Positions 8,367 through 16,783 of a stretch of 64,000 nt of DNA are shown here, piece after piece. Under the pieces are notes generated by a model, which saw only the letters and a program-made list of their open reading frames with translations, was not told the DNA's origin and did not search any database. Position 1 is the first letter of the stretch. The number at the start of each line of letters is the position of its first letter. Source of the DNA: Thermohalobaculum sp039805905 (GTDB lineage Bacteria; Pseudomonadota; Alphaproteobacteria; Rhodobacterales; Rhodobacteraceae); assembly GCA_039805905.1 (NCBI GenBank), contig JBDIVM010000016.1, positions 1 to 64,000 on the forward strand, read 5' to 3'. The position numbers were made by a program, and so were the translations under genes.

Positions 8367-8951
8367 ATGGCAGAGCGTGATGGACGGCGCGATCGGGGCG
8401 AACGGCGGGATCGCCGCGAGGACAAGAGCGAAAGCGAGTTCCAGGACCGCCTCGTTGCGATCAACCGCGTCTCGAAGACGGTGAAGGGCGGCAAGCGCTT
8501 CGGCTTCGCGGCGCTGGTGGTTGTCGGCGACCAGAAGGGCCGCGTGGGCTTCGGCTCGGGCAAGGCCAAGGAGGTTCCCGAGGCTATCCGCAAGGCCACC
8601 GAGGAGGCCAAGCGCAGCATGGTGCGCGTGCCGCTGCGCGAGGGACGCACCCTGCACCACGACATCGAGGGCCGCTGGGGCGCCGGCAAGGTGGTGATGC
8701 GCTCGGCTCCGCAGGGCACCGGCATCATCGCCGGCGGCCCCTGCCGCGCGGTGTTCGAGATGCTGGGCGTGCAGGACGTGGTTGCCAAGTCGACCGGCAG
8801 CCAGAACCCCTACAACATGGTGCGTGCCACCTTCGATGGCCTGACGCACGAGCTGTCGCCCCGCCAGATCGCGGCGCGGCGCGGCAAGAAGGTTTCGGAC
8901 ATCCTGCCCGCCCGGGGCAGCGAGGCGCCGGCCGAAGCCATGGCCGAGTGA
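8367..8951 (+). CDS. rpsE: 30S ribosomal protein S5
   Basis: 194 aa. S5 takes part in decoding accuracy and mRNA unwinding. After a charged 25-aa leader rich in Arg/Asp comes the canonical LVAINRVSKTVKGGKRFGFAAL and the GxGxAxEVPEAIRKA block. It is somewhat longer than E. coli S5 (167 aa) through this leader and an acidic Ala-rich C-terminal tail, as is usual in alphaproteobacteria. Confidence 0.98.
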   Translation: MAERDGRRDRGERRDRREDKSESEFQDRLVAINRVSKTVKGGKRFGFAALVVVGDQKGRVGFGSGKAKEVPEAIRKATEEAKRSMVRVPLREGRTLHHDIEGRWGAGKVVMRSAPQGTGIIAGGPCRAVFEMLGVQDVVAKSTGSQNPYNMVRATFDGLTHELSPRQIAARRGKKVSDILPARGSEAPAEAMAE

Positions 8952-8965
8952 GCGGGAGACCTGAG

Positions 8966-9172
8966 ATGGCGAAGGCAAAGAGCAAGGGCAAGACGATCGT
9001 CGTCAAGCAGATCGGCAGCCCGATCCGCCGGCCCGCCGGGCAGCGCGGGACGCTGATCGGCCTCGGGCTCAACAAGATGCACCGCACCCGCGAGCTCGAG
9101 GACACGCCCTCGATCCGCGGCATGGTGAACTCGATTCCGCACCTCGTGCAGATCATCGAGGAGCGCGGTTAG
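8966..9172 (+). CDS. rpmD: 50S ribosomal protein L30
   Basis: 68 aa. The start at 8966 gives MAKAKSKGKTIVVKQIGSPI. An in-frame GTG 18 nt upstream is rejected because it lacks a ribosome-binding site and adds six non-conserved residues. The motif GLNKMHRTRELEDTPSIRGM is diagnostic for L30. A 101-nt GC-rich spacer separates it from rplO. Confidence 0.97.
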   Translation: MAKAKSKGKTIVVKQIGSPIRRPAGQRGTLIGLGLNKMHRTRELEDTPSIRGMVNSIPHLVQIIEERG

Positions 9173-9273
9173 GAATCCGGGCGGCGCGGACCGGGTCGCG
9201 CCCGCCATTGCAGAGCCGCGGCGGCGGGGCACGACGCATCGCCCCGTGCAGTCCGGCAGAAGGAGAATGCGTC

Positions 9274-9759
9274 ATGAAGATCCACGAGCTCAGAGACAAT
9301 CCCGGCGCGACGAAGAATCGCAAGCGCATCGGACGCGGGCCGGGTTCGGGCAAGGGCAAGACCGGCGGCATGGGCATCAAGGGCCAGAAGGCCCGGTCGG
9401 GCGTCGCGATCAAGGGTTTCGAGGGCGGCCAGATGCCGCTCCACCGCCGCTTGCCGAAGCGGGGCTTCACCAATATCTTCGCCCGGTCCTTCGCGGTGGT
9501 GAATCTGGGTAATATCCAGACGTTCATCGATGCGGGCAAGCTGGACGCAAAGGCGGTCATCGACGAGACGGCCCTGGTGAATTCCGGCCTGGTGCGTCGC
9601 CGGCTGGACGGCGTCCGGGTGCTGGCCAAGGGTGCCCTGACGTCGAAGGGGGTGCGGATCGAGGTGACCGGCGCCAGCAAGGCCGCGGTTGCGGCGGTCG
9701 AGGCCGCCGGCGGTTCGCTGAGCGTACGGGCCGCCCCGGTGCCTGCGGCGGAAGGCTGA
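9274..9759 (+). CDS. rplO: 50S ribosomal protein L15
   Basis: 161 aa. L15 is a late 50S assembly protein. It begins MKIHELRDNPGATKNRKRIGRG with the Gly-rich extended arm GSGKGKTGGMGIKGQKARSG that threads into 23S rRNA. AAGGAG precedes the ATG at 9274. The preceding spacer contains an imperfect GC stem (around 9179-9206) of unknown role. secY follows after 105 nt. Confidence 0.97.
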   Translation: MKIHELRDNPGATKNRKRIGRGPGSGKGKTGGMGIKGQKARSGVAIKGFEGGQMPLHRRLPKRGFTNIFARSFAVVNLGNIQTFIDAGKLDAKAVIDETALVNSGLVRRRLDGVRVLAKGALTSKGVRIEVTGASKAAVAAVEAAGGSLSVRAAPVPAAEG

Positions 9760-9864
9760 CCGGGGCCGACCCTTTCCCGGGCCGGCATCCGGGACCGGAC
9801 AGCGGTTTCTGCGCCCTGCGGCGAAACTCCGCCGCGGCCCTACGACGGCAAGAGAGAGCGAGAC

Positions 9865-11190
9865 ATGGCATCAGTTGCCGAACAGATGGCGGCCAATCTG
9901 AGCTGGAGTGCGATCGGCCAGGCGAAGGACCTGCAGCGGCGGATCTTCTTCACCCTCGGTCTCCTGATCGTCTACCGGCTCGGAACGTTCATCCCCCTGC
10001 CCGGCATCGACACGGAACAGCTGCGGATCTTCATCGAGCAGACCCGGGGGGGGATCCTCGGCGTCTTCAACATGTTTGCAGGCGGCGCCGTCAGCCGTAT
10101 GGCGATCTTCTCGCTCGGCATCATGCCCTACATCTCGGCCTCGATCATCATGCAGCTCGCATCCTCGATGGTGCCGAGCCTCGAGCAACTCAAGAAGGAA
10201 GGCGAGCAGGGCCGCAAGAAGATCAATCAGTACACGCGCTACGGCACCGTGCTGTTGGCGACCGTGCAGGCCTACGGCATCTCGGTCGGCCTTGAGGGGC
10301 AGGGACTGGCGCTGGACCCCGGCGCATTCTTCCGCGCGTCCGCGGTCATCACGCTGGTCGGCGGGACCATGTTCCTGATGTGGCTCGGCGAGCAGATCAC
10401 CGCGCGCGGCATCGGCAACGGCATCTCGCTGATCATCTTCTCCGGGATCATCGCCGAGATGCCCGGCTCGCTGGCGCAGTTCTTCGAGCTTGGCCGGACC
10501 GGCCAGATCAATACGCTGGTCATCATCGGCGTGCTGATGCTGGCAATCGTCGTGGTCTATGTCGTTGTCTTCGTCGAGCGCGCCCAGCGCCGGATCCTGA
10601 TCCAGTACCCGAAACGCCAGGTCGGCAACAAGATGTTCGGCGGCGAGAACTCGCACCTGCCGCTCAAGATCAATACCTCGGGCGTGATTCCGCCGATATT
10701 CGCCTCGTCGTTGCTGCTGCTTCCCACGACCATTGCCACATTCTCGCTGACAGGTGGGGATGCCGGCTGGATGGGCACAGTGGCAGCGCTGCTCGGCCAC
10801 GGACAGCCGCTGTTCCTCGTGCTGTTCGCCGGGCTGATCGTGTTCTTCGTGTTCTTCTATACCGCCGTCGTTTTCAATCCGGACGACGTGGCAGAGAACC
10901 TGAAGAAGCATGGCGGCTTCGTGCCGGGCATCCGCCCGGGTAAGCGGACCGCGGAATATCTGGACTATGTGCTGACCCGCCTGTCGGTGCTTGGCGCGAT
11001 CTACCTGGTGGTGGTCTGCCTGCTGCCTGAGATCCTGATCGCCAAGGTCGGCGTGCCGTTCTATTTCGGCGGGACCTCGCTCCTGATCGTGGTGTCGGTC
11101 ACGATGGACACGATTACTCAGGTACAGTCCCATCTGCTGGCGCACCAGTATCAGGGTCTGATCCGGAAATCGAAGATCCGCGGTCGCTGA
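9865..11190 (+). CDS. secY: Protein translocase subunit SecY
   Basis: 441 aa, standard length. SecY is the channel of the Sec translocon in the inner membrane, working with SecE, SecG and SecA. Ten hydrophobic segments can be counted. The N terminus has the LTxRIxFTLGLLIVYRLGTFIPLPGI pattern of helix 1, and the cytosolic loop contains YPKRQVGNKMFGG (about residues 248-260). It follows the L15 gene, as almost everywhere in bacteria, and precedes adk by 30 nt. Confidence 0.98.
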   Translation: MASVAEQMAANLSWSAIGQAKDLQRRIFFTLGLLIVYRLGTFIPLPGIDTEQLRIFIEQTRGGILGVFNMFAGGAVSRMAIFSLGIMPYISASIIMQLASSMVPSLEQLKKEGEQGRKKINQYTRYGTVLLATVQAYGISVGLEGQGLALDPGAFFRASAVITLVGGTMFLMWLGEQITARGIGNGISLIIFSGIIAEMPGSLAQFFELGRTGQINTLVIIGVLMLAIVVVYVVVFVERAQRRILIQYPKRQVGNKMFGGENSHLPLKINTSGVIPPIFASSLLLLPTTIATFSLTGGDAGWMGTVAALLGHGQPLFLVLFAGLIVFFVFFYTAVVFNPDDVAENLKKHGGFVPGIRPGKRTAEYLDYVLTRLSVLGAIYLVVVCLLPEILIAKVGVPFYFGGTSLLIVVSVTMDTITQVQSHLLAHQYQGLIRKSKIRGR

Positions 11191-11220
11191 ACTGGCTGTC
11201 GGGTCGGGGAAGGCGGGACA

Positions 11221-11871
11221 ATGAACATCATCCTTCTGGGACCGCCGGGGGCCGGCAAGGGCACGCAGGCGCGCATACTGATGGACAGGATGGGGCTTGT
11301 GCAGCTTTCGACCGGTGACCTGCTGCGGGCGGCCGTTGCCGCCGGCACAGAGGTCGGCCGCAAGGCAAAGGCGCTCATGGAGGCCGGCCAGCTCGTGCCG
11401 GACGAGATCGTGATCGGCATCGTCTCGGACCGGCTGGACGAGCCGGACGTGAAGGCGGGGTTGATCTTTGACGGCTTCCCGCGGACGGTCGCGCAGGCGA
11501 AGGCGCTCGACCGGTTGCTGGTGGAGAAGGGGCTGCGACTTGATGCCGTGGTGTCGATGGAGGTCGACGACGATCTGCTGGTCGACAGAGTCTCCGGCCG
11601 CTTCACCTGCGCCAAGTGCGGCGAGGGTTACCACGACCTGTACAAGCGGCCACGGCGGGACGGCATATGCGACAAATGCGGCGCAACGGAGTTCAGGCGC
11701 CGGGCCGACGACAACGCCGAGACGGTGCGGGCCCGGCTGGTCGCCTACCACGCAGACACTGCGCCTTTGATCGACTACTACAAAGGTGCCGGCAAGCTCA
11801 GAACAGTCGACGGGATGGCGGAAATCGATGCCGTCGCACGGGAGATCAGTGCCGCGCTGGGCGCCGCATGA
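11221..11871 (+). CDS. adk: Adenylate kinase, zinc-type LID
   Basis: 216 aa. It interconverts ATP + AMP and 2 ADP. The P-loop GPPGAGKGT is at residues 7-15 and the AMP-site motif DGFPRT at about 84-89. The LID domain carries four cysteines (C130, C133, C150, C153) in CxxC...CxxC spacing, so it is the metal-binding LID form rather than the His/Ser/Asp network of enterobacteria. It is co-transcribed with secY by position. Confidence 0.97.
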   Translation: MNIILLGPPGAGKGTQARILMDRMGLVQLSTGDLLRAAVAAGTEVGRKAKALMEAGQLVPDEIVIGIVSDRLDEPDVKAGLIFDGFPRTVAQAKALDRLLVEKGLRLDAVVSMEVDDDLLVDRVSGRFTCAKCGEGYHDLYKRPRRDGICDKCGATEFRRRADDNAETVRARLVAYHADTAPLIDYYKGAGKLRTVDGMAEIDAVAREISAALGAA

Positions 11872-11901
11872 CGTGTAGGATTGCGCCGGACTGTCCGGGG
11901 C

Positions 11902-11929
11902 TTGACGGGGAGGTGCGCCCGGCTATAGT
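11902..11929 (+). promoter_or_regulatory. Sigma70-type promoter of the rpsM-rpsK-rpoA-rplQ unit
   Basis: A TTGACG -35 element (11902-11907) and a TATAGT -10 element (11924-11929) are separated by 16 bp, between adk and rpsM. Both hexamers differ from the consensus at one position. The predicted transcript start near 11936 leaves a leader of about 160 nt before the rpsM start. This makes the alpha block at least partly independent of the spc genes. Confidence 0.75.
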
Positions 11930-11948
11930 GCGCGCTTCCTGAGGACAG

Positions 11949-12077
11949 GAGAGTCGCCTCTGCCCCAGCGCGACCTTCGGGCGGACGCGGGGACTTGGGT
12001 CAGGACTCTCTGTGAGGCGGAACGGCCGGCGCACGCGTCGGCTTCTTTTGGATTTCGGCCCGCAGCTGGTGCGGGCC
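11949..12077 (+). promoter_or_regulatory. Structured 5' leader of rpsM (possible autoregulatory RNA)
   Basis: The leader contains a 7-bp long-range helix, GAGAGTC (11949-11955) with GACTCTC (12004-12010), and a perfect 8-bp hairpin (12057-12064 with 12070-12077, loop GCTGG) ending 9 nt before the GGAG ribosome-binding site of rpsM. Ribosomal-protein leaders often bind their own product (S4 for the alpha operon in E. coli). No S4 gene is present here, and I cannot assign a ligand. The pairings are visible; regulation is inferred. Confidence 0.35.
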
Positions 12078-12098
12078 AGGCACGACGGAGCTGGAGCA

Positions 12099-12467
12099 GT
12101 GGCGCGCATCGCAGGCGTTAACATTCCGACCAACAAGCGGGTGCAGGTCGCCCTCACCTACATCCACGGCATCGGCCCGAGCTCGGCCCGCAGGATCTGC
12201 GACGCCGTGGGTGTGACTGAGAGCCGCCGCGTGAACGAGCTTTCGGATGCGGAAGTGCTGGCGCTGCGCGAGCACATCGACCAGAACTTCCAGGTGGAAG
12301 GCGATCTCAGGCGTGAGGTTGCAGTCAATATCAAGCGGCTTATGGACCTCGGCTGCTACCGCGGCCTGCGGCATCGCCGGGGCCTTCCTGTGCGCGGCCA
12401 GCGCACGCACACCAACGCCCGGACCCGCAAGGGCAAGGCCAAGCCGATTGCCGGCAAGAAGAAGTAA
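12099..12467 (+). CDS. rpsM: 30S ribosomal protein S13
   Basis: 122 aa starting at a GTG (12099) with GGAG 8 nt upstream, which gives the canonical MARIAGVNIPTNKRVQVALTYIHGIG. The in-frame extension upstream is unconserved and rejected. S13 bridges the subunits and contacts P-site tRNA. The C-terminal GQRTHTNARTRKGKAKPIAGKKK tail is typical. rpsK follows after 12 nt with a TAAGGAGG site. Confidence 0.97.
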   Translation: MARIAGVNIPTNKRVQVALTYIHGIGPSSARRICDAVGVTESRRVNELSDAEVLALREHIDQNFQVEGDLRREVAVNIKRLMDLGCYRGLRHRRGLPVRGQRTHTNARTRKGKAKPIAGKKK

Positions 12468-12479
12468 GGAGGCCGGAGA

Positions 12480-12872
12480 ATGGCTCGGGAGAAACGCGTC
12501 GCGCCGAAGCGCAAGGAGCGGAAGAACATCACCGCGGGCGTCGCCCATGTGAACTCGTCGTTCAACAACACGATGATCACCATCTCGGACGCGCAGGGGA
12601 ACACGATCTCTTGGTCGTCGGCCGGTCACATGGGCTTCAAGGGCTCGCGCAAGTCGACACCCTACGCTGCCCAGATGGCCGCCGAGGACGCCGGCCGCAA
12701 GGCGCAGGAGCATGGCGTGCGCACGCTCGAGATCCTGGTGCAGGGTCCCGGCGGCGGCCGCGAGTCGGCCCTGCGCGCGCTGCAGGCGGTCGGCTTCACG
12801 ATCAGTTCGATCAAGGACGTGACGCCGATCGCCCATAACGGCTGCCGCCCGCCGAAGCGTCGCCGCGTCTGA
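12480..12872 (+). CDS. rpsK: 30S ribosomal protein S11
   Basis: 130 aa, standard. S11 lies on the 30S platform next to the E-site mRNA. It has AHVNSSFNNTMITISDAQGN (about residues 21-40), GFKGSRKSTPYAAQMAAEDA and the ending KDVTPIAHNGCRPPKRRRV, all family hallmarks. The Asn-Gly dipeptide near the end is the site of isoaspartate formation in E. coli. It has the strong AAGGAGG site of this unit. Confidence 0.98.
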   Translation: MAREKRVAPKRKERKNITAGVAHVNSSFNNTMITISDAQGNTISWSSAGHMGFKGSRKSTPYAAQMAAEDAGRKAQEHGVRTLEILVQGPGGGRESALRALQAVGFTISSIKDVTPIAHNGCRPPKRRRV

Positions 12873-12983
12873 GACGGCTTTTTCCGCGGCCTGCGGCCTG
12901 TCCAGTCCGGACGGGCCGTTCGCCGTTCCTCGGGGGCACCCGGCCGAGGGATCCGGCCCGGCGCGAGCATGGAGGACCATCAC

Positions 12984-14000
12984 GTGATCCACAAGAACTG
13001 GCAGGAACTGATCAAACCGCAGAGCCTCGATGTCGAGGCCGGACATGATCCGAGCCGAGTGGCGACGGCGGTGGCCGAACCGCTGGAGCGCGGCTTCGGT
13101 CTGACCCTCGGCAACGCGCTGCGGCGGGTGCTGTTGTCTTCGCTGCAGGGGGCCGCGATCACCGCGGTCCAGATCGACGGCGTGCTGCACGAGTTCTCCT
13201 CGGTGCCGGGCGTACGCGAGGACGTGACCGACATCGTGCTGAACCTGAAGGGTGTCGCTGTCCGCATGGAGGCTGAGGGGACCAAGCGCCTGCAGCTCAA
13301 TGCAACCGGGCCCGGCGTGGTCACGGCGGCTGACATCAGCGAGGTGATGGGCGTCGAGATCATCAACAAGAATCATGTGATCTGCCACCTCGACGATGGC
13401 GCCAGCGTCCACATGGAGCTGACCGTCGCGACCGGCAAGGGCTATGTGGCCGCCGACAAGAACCGTCCCGAGGATGCGCCGATCGGCTTCATCCCTGTCG
13501 ATGCGCTGTACTCGCCGGTCAAGCGCGTCAGCTACAAGGTCAGCCCGACCCGTGAGGGCCAGGTGCTGGATTACGACAAGCTGGCGATCACGGTCGAAAC
13601 CGACGGCACGCTGAGCCCCGAGGACGCGCTCGCCTATGCCGCACGAATCCTCCAGGACCAGCTGCAGACCTTCATCAACTTCGAGGAGCCGAGAGAGGCG
13701 GGGGCCTCTGCCGCGGACGAGGGGCTGGAATTCAACCCGCTGCTGCTCAAGAAGGTCGACGAACTCGAGCTTTCCGTGCGCTCGGCCAACTGCCTGAAGA
13801 ACGACAACATCGTCTATATCGGCGACCTGATCCAGAAAACCGAGGCGGAGATGCTGCGCACCCCGAACTTCGGCCGCAAGTCGCTGAACGAGATCAAGGA
13901 AGTGCTGGCCACCATGGGGCTGCACCTTGGCATGGACGTGCCGGACTGGCCACCGGACAACATCGAGGATCTCGCGAAGAAGTTCGAGGACGCGTTCTGA
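12984..14000 (+). CDS. rpoA: DNA-directed RNA polymerase alpha subunit
   Basis: 338 aa. The alpha dimer nucleates RNA polymerase assembly, and its C-terminal domain binds UP elements and activators. I chose GTG 12984, which gives MIHKNWQELIKPQSL and has GGAGG 8 nt upstream. The earlier in-frame ATG at 12969 overlaps that ribosome-binding site and would add only five residues. The N-terminal domain motif EPLERGFGLTLGNALRRVLLSS and the alpha-CTD segment ELELSVRSANCLKND...TPNFGRKSLNEIKE are intact. Confidence 0.97.
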   Translation: MIHKNWQELIKPQSLDVEAGHDPSRVATAVAEPLERGFGLTLGNALRRVLLSSLQGAAITAVQIDGVLHEFSSVPGVREDVTDIVLNLKGVAVRMEAEGTKRLQLNATGPGVVTAADISEVMGVEIINKNHVICHLDDGASVHMELTVATGKGYVAADKNRPEDAPIGFIPVDALYSPVKRVSYKVSPTREGQVLDYDKLAITVETDGTLSPEDALAYAARILQDQLQTFINFEEPREAGASAADEGLEFNPLLLKKVDELELSVRSANCLKNDNIVYIGDLIQKTEAEMLRTPNFGRKSLNEIKEVLATMGLHLGMDVPDWPPDNIEDLAKKFEDAF

Positions 14001-14012
14001 GATGGTCCAGGG

Positions 14013-14041
14013 CCTGCCCTGCTGCAGATCTGCAGGGCAGG
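14013..14041 (+). terminator. Hairpin between rpoA and rplQ
   Basis: A 10-bp perfect stem (14013-14022 with 14032-14041) has a 9-nt loop, starting 12 nt after the rpoA stop. Only TTC follows, with no T run, so termination is probably partial. It could set the rpoA : rplQ ratio or stabilise the upstream mRNA. Confidence 0.45.
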
Positions 14042-14131
14042 TTCCCGACTTCGTTCGACCCGGGCAACCGCCCCAAGGAGGCCGCCGCCAGATGCGGCCG
14101 GACAAAGTATAAATCTGAAGGAGACGACGAC

Positions 14132-14554
14132 ATGCGCCACGCGCACGGTTACCGCAAGCTGAACCGCACCTCCGAGCACCGCAATGCGATGTTCGCGAAC
14201 ATGGCCTGCTCGCTGATCGAGCATGAGCAGATCAAGACAACCCTGCCGAAGGCGAAGGAGCTCAAGCCGTATGTCGAGAAGCTTATCACGCTGGCCAAGC
14301 GGGGCGACCTGCATTCCCGCCGGCTCGCGGCTTCCCGCATCGGCCAGGAAGCGGCGGTGGCCAAGCTCTTCGAGACGCTCGGCGCGCGCTACAAGGACCG
14401 GCAGGGCGGCTACGCCCGGGTGCTGAAGGCGGGGTTCCGCTATGGCGACATGGCGCCCATGGGCATCGTCGAGCTGGTTGACCGCGACCCTGCCGCCAAG
14501 GGCGCCGCCGACAAGGCGCGCGCCGCGGCCGACGACGCGGACGGGGACGACTGA
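14132..14554 (+). CDS. rplQ: 50S ribosomal protein L17
   Basis: 140 aa. L17 lies near the tunnel exit. It begins MRHAHGYRKLNRTSEHRNAM, with the KELKPYVEKLITLAKRGD segment and GGYARVLKAGFRYGDMAPMGIVELVDRD, and has a short acidic/Ala-rich tail. A GAAGGAG site precedes it. It closes the 14-kb ribosomal cluster. No terminator is visible in the 23 nt before the next gene. Confidence 0.98.
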   Translation: MRHAHGYRKLNRTSEHRNAMFANMACSLIEHEQIKTTLPKAKELKPYVEKLITLAKRGDLHSRRLAASRIGQEAAVAKLFETLGARYKDRQGGYARVLKAGFRYGDMAPMGIVELVDRDPAAKGAADKARAAADDADGDD

Positions 14555-14577
14555 GCGCCGTTTGAGGGTCTGCGGCG

Positions 14578-15288
14578 ATGATGCTCGAAGTCATCGCCGC
14601 GAACCTCGTGATCTTCGCCGCCGCAGTGCTCCAGGCGTCAACGGGCGTCGGCTTCGCCATGCTGGCGGTGCCGCTGCTCGCGCTGATCAGCCTTGCCTGG
14701 GTGCCGGCGCCGATGCTGATCTGCAATCTGCTGCTGTCCTTCGCGATCCTGCATCACGGCCGGGCGGCGCTCGCTCCCGCGGAAGCGCCGCCATTGGCGT
14801 CGGGGCTGGTTCTCGGCACCGCCGCCGGGGCAGCCCTGCTGACCCTGCTGAGCCGCGAGGGGATGGGCGTGCTGATCGGTGCGATCATCGTTGTCGCGGT
14901 GTTCGCGAGCCTCCTGACGCCGCCGGTCGCGATCACCCGGGCCCGGCTCGCCATTGCCGCCTTCCTCGGCGGCGCGCTCGGGGTCATCGCGGCCATGCAC
15001 GGGCCGCCGCTCATCATCCTCTACCAGCGCGAGGATCCGGCCAAGGTGCGTGCGACCATGGCCGGGGTCTTCCTGTTCGGCTGCCTGCTCGCACTCGGCG
15101 CGTTGTGGCTCACCGGGCTGCTCGGCGCCGAGGAACTGCGCCGGGGCCTGCTGCTGCTGCCGGGGGTCGGCCTCGGCTATCTCGCCGGGCGGTCGCTGGC
15201 GGGGCGCCTGTCACCGCAGGCGGCGCGTCACGGCATGCTTGCGATATCCGGTGCCGCCGGCCTCGCCCTGCTGCTGCGCTCGGTCTGA
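14578..15288 (+). CDS. TauE/SafE-family membrane permease
   Basis: 236 aa integral membrane protein with about seven to eight hydrophobic segments and few charged residues. The N-terminal segment ASTGVGFAMLAVPLLAL and the mid-protein GVIAAMHGPPLIILYQRE resemble the TauE/SafE (DUF81) family, which exports or imports sulfite, sulfoacetate or other small sulfur and organic anions. The substrate cannot be told from the sequence. Two ATG codons in tandem open the gene, 23 nt after rplQ on the same strand, so it may be read through from the ribosomal operon. Confidence 0.75.
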   Translation: MMLEVIAANLVIFAAAVLQASTGVGFAMLAVPLLALISLAWVPAPMLICNLLLSFAILHHGRAALAPAEAPPLASGLVLGTAAGAALLTLLSREGMGVLIGAIIVVAVFASLLTPPVAITRARLAIAAFLGGALGVIAAMHGPPLIILYQREDPAKVRATMAGVFLFGCLLALGALWLTGLLGAEELRRGLLLLPGVGLGYLAGRSLAGRLSPQAARHGMLAISGAAGLALLLRSV

Positions 15289-15367
15289 TCCCCGACGCAC
15301 GCTTGGCTGGGGCGCGGGAGTCCCCTAAGTATGCAGCGGAACCGTCGCCATTCCCGGAGTCCCGAGC

Positions 15368-16768
15368 GTGATCCATCAGGCCCTCCGCCTTGCCCTCGCC
15401 CTGACGCTTGCCGCACCGGCAGGCGCGCTGGCCGAACCGGTCGGGGTGCCCGGGAGCCGGGCCGAGATCACGCTGAGCTTTGCGCCGGTCGTGCGCAAGG
15501 CCGCGCCCGCGGTCGTCAACATCTACACCCGCAAGGTGGTCGAGCGCAGCATCAGCCCATTCGCCGGCGATCCGTTCTTCGAGCGGCTGTTCGGCGACAT
15601 GTTCAAGGGCGTCCCGAGCCGGCCGCGGATCGAGAACTCGCTGGGCTCGGGCGTCATTGTCGATCCGGACGGGATCGTCGTCTCAAACCACCATGTCGTT
15701 GGCGGAGCGGACGAGATCACCGTGGTGCTGGCCGACCGGCGCGAGTTCCGGGGCAGGGTGATCCTCGCCGACAGGGAGGCAGACCTTGCGGTGGTGAAGC
15801 TCGATGCGGCGAGGGACCTGCCGGCGCTGGAGCTGCGCGACTCGGATACGCTGGAAGTGGGTGAGCTGGTGCTGGCGATCGGCAATCCCTTCGGCGTCGG
15901 CCAGACCGTGACCAGCGGCATCGTCTCGGGCCTTGCCCGGTCGGGCGCGGTGCGCGACGGCGGCACGGGCTATTTCGTCCAGACCGACGCACCGATCAAT
16001 CCGGGAAACTCCGGCGGGGCGCTGATCGACATGGATGGCCGGCTTATCGGGGTCAACACGGCCATCATCAGCCGCTCCGGGGGCTCGAACGGCATCGGCT
16101 TCGCGGTACCGGCCAACCTCGTGGCGCGGATCATCGCCGCGGCGGAATCGGGAGCCTCGGCGCTCGTCCGGCCCTGGCTCGGAATCGACCTTCAGCCGCT
16201 GACCGCCGAGCTTGCCGAGGCGATGGGATTCGACCGGCCGGCAGGCGTCCTCGTCGGACAGATGCATCCGGCCAGCCCCTTCGCACTGGCCGGCATAGGG
16301 ACCGGCGACGTGCTGCTGGCGATCGACGGGGAGACGGTCGACTCCCCATCGGAACTGGCCTTCCGTGCCGCGACCCTGGGGGTCGGGCGGAACGCCGAGG
16401 TGCGCTATCTTCGAGATGGGAGCGAGAGGCGCGCGACGGTCGCCCTCATCCGCGCACCTGACGAGCCGGAGCGGAACCGCACCACGCTAGAGGCGCCGCC
16501 GATCCTGCGCGGACTGACGGTGCTGAACATCAACCCCGCGGTGATCGAGGAACTCGATCTGCCCGTCGCCACCACCGGCGTGCTGGTCGAGCGGATCGAG
16601 GGGCCGGCCCGGCGCAGCGGCCTCAGACCCGGCGACAGGATACTGGAGGTGGACGGCCGCGAGGTGGCCAGCGTCGAGGAGCTGGCGCAGACCCTGCCCC
16701 CGACGGGCAGCGTGGTCGTGGGGGTCGAGCGCGACGGCAGCCGCGGCCGGCTCAGGATCGGTGGATGA
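15368..16768 (+). CDS. Do/HtrA-family periplasmic serine protease
   Basis: 466 aa. It should degrade or refold damaged envelope proteins. The start is a GTG at 15368, giving a signal peptide of about 22 aa (cleavage near AGALA/EP). The trypsin-like triad is visible: His109 in SNHHVVGG, Asp139 in EADLAVVKL and Ser215 in NPGNSGGAL. Two PDZ domains follow (about residues 240-340 and 375-465). The length fits DegP/DegQ/DegS-like proteins with two PDZ units; I cannot say which paralogue. rarA starts 15 nt downstream. Confidence 0.93.
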   Translation: MIHQALRLALALTLAAPAGALAEPVGVPGSRAEITLSFAPVVRKAAPAVVNIYTRKVVERSISPFAGDPFFERLFGDMFKGVPSRPRIENSLGSGVIVDPDGIVVSNHHVVGGADEITVVLADRREFRGRVILADREADLAVVKLDAARDLPALELRDSDTLEVGELVLAIGNPFGVGQTVTSGIVSGLARSGAVRDGGTGYFVQTDAPINPGNSGGALIDMDGRLIGVNTAIISRSGGSNGIGFAVPANLVARIIAAAESGASALVRPWLGIDLQPLTAELAEAMGFDRPAGVLVGQMHPASPFALAGIGTGDVLLAIDGETVDSPSELAFRAATLGVGRNAEVRYLRDGSERRATVALIRAPDEPERNRTTLEAPPILRGLTVLNINPAVIEELDLPVATTGVLVERIEGPARRSGLRPGDRILEVDGREVASVEELAQTLPPTGSVVVGVERDGSRGRLRIGG

Positions 16769-16783
16769 AGGAGACGGCATCGC

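Noticed and set aside
9871..14105. Long minus-strand ORFs of 626 and 701 codons opposite secY, adk and the alpha ribosomal genes
   Set aside because: Low-complexity shadows of high-GC coding DNA with no recognisable domain.
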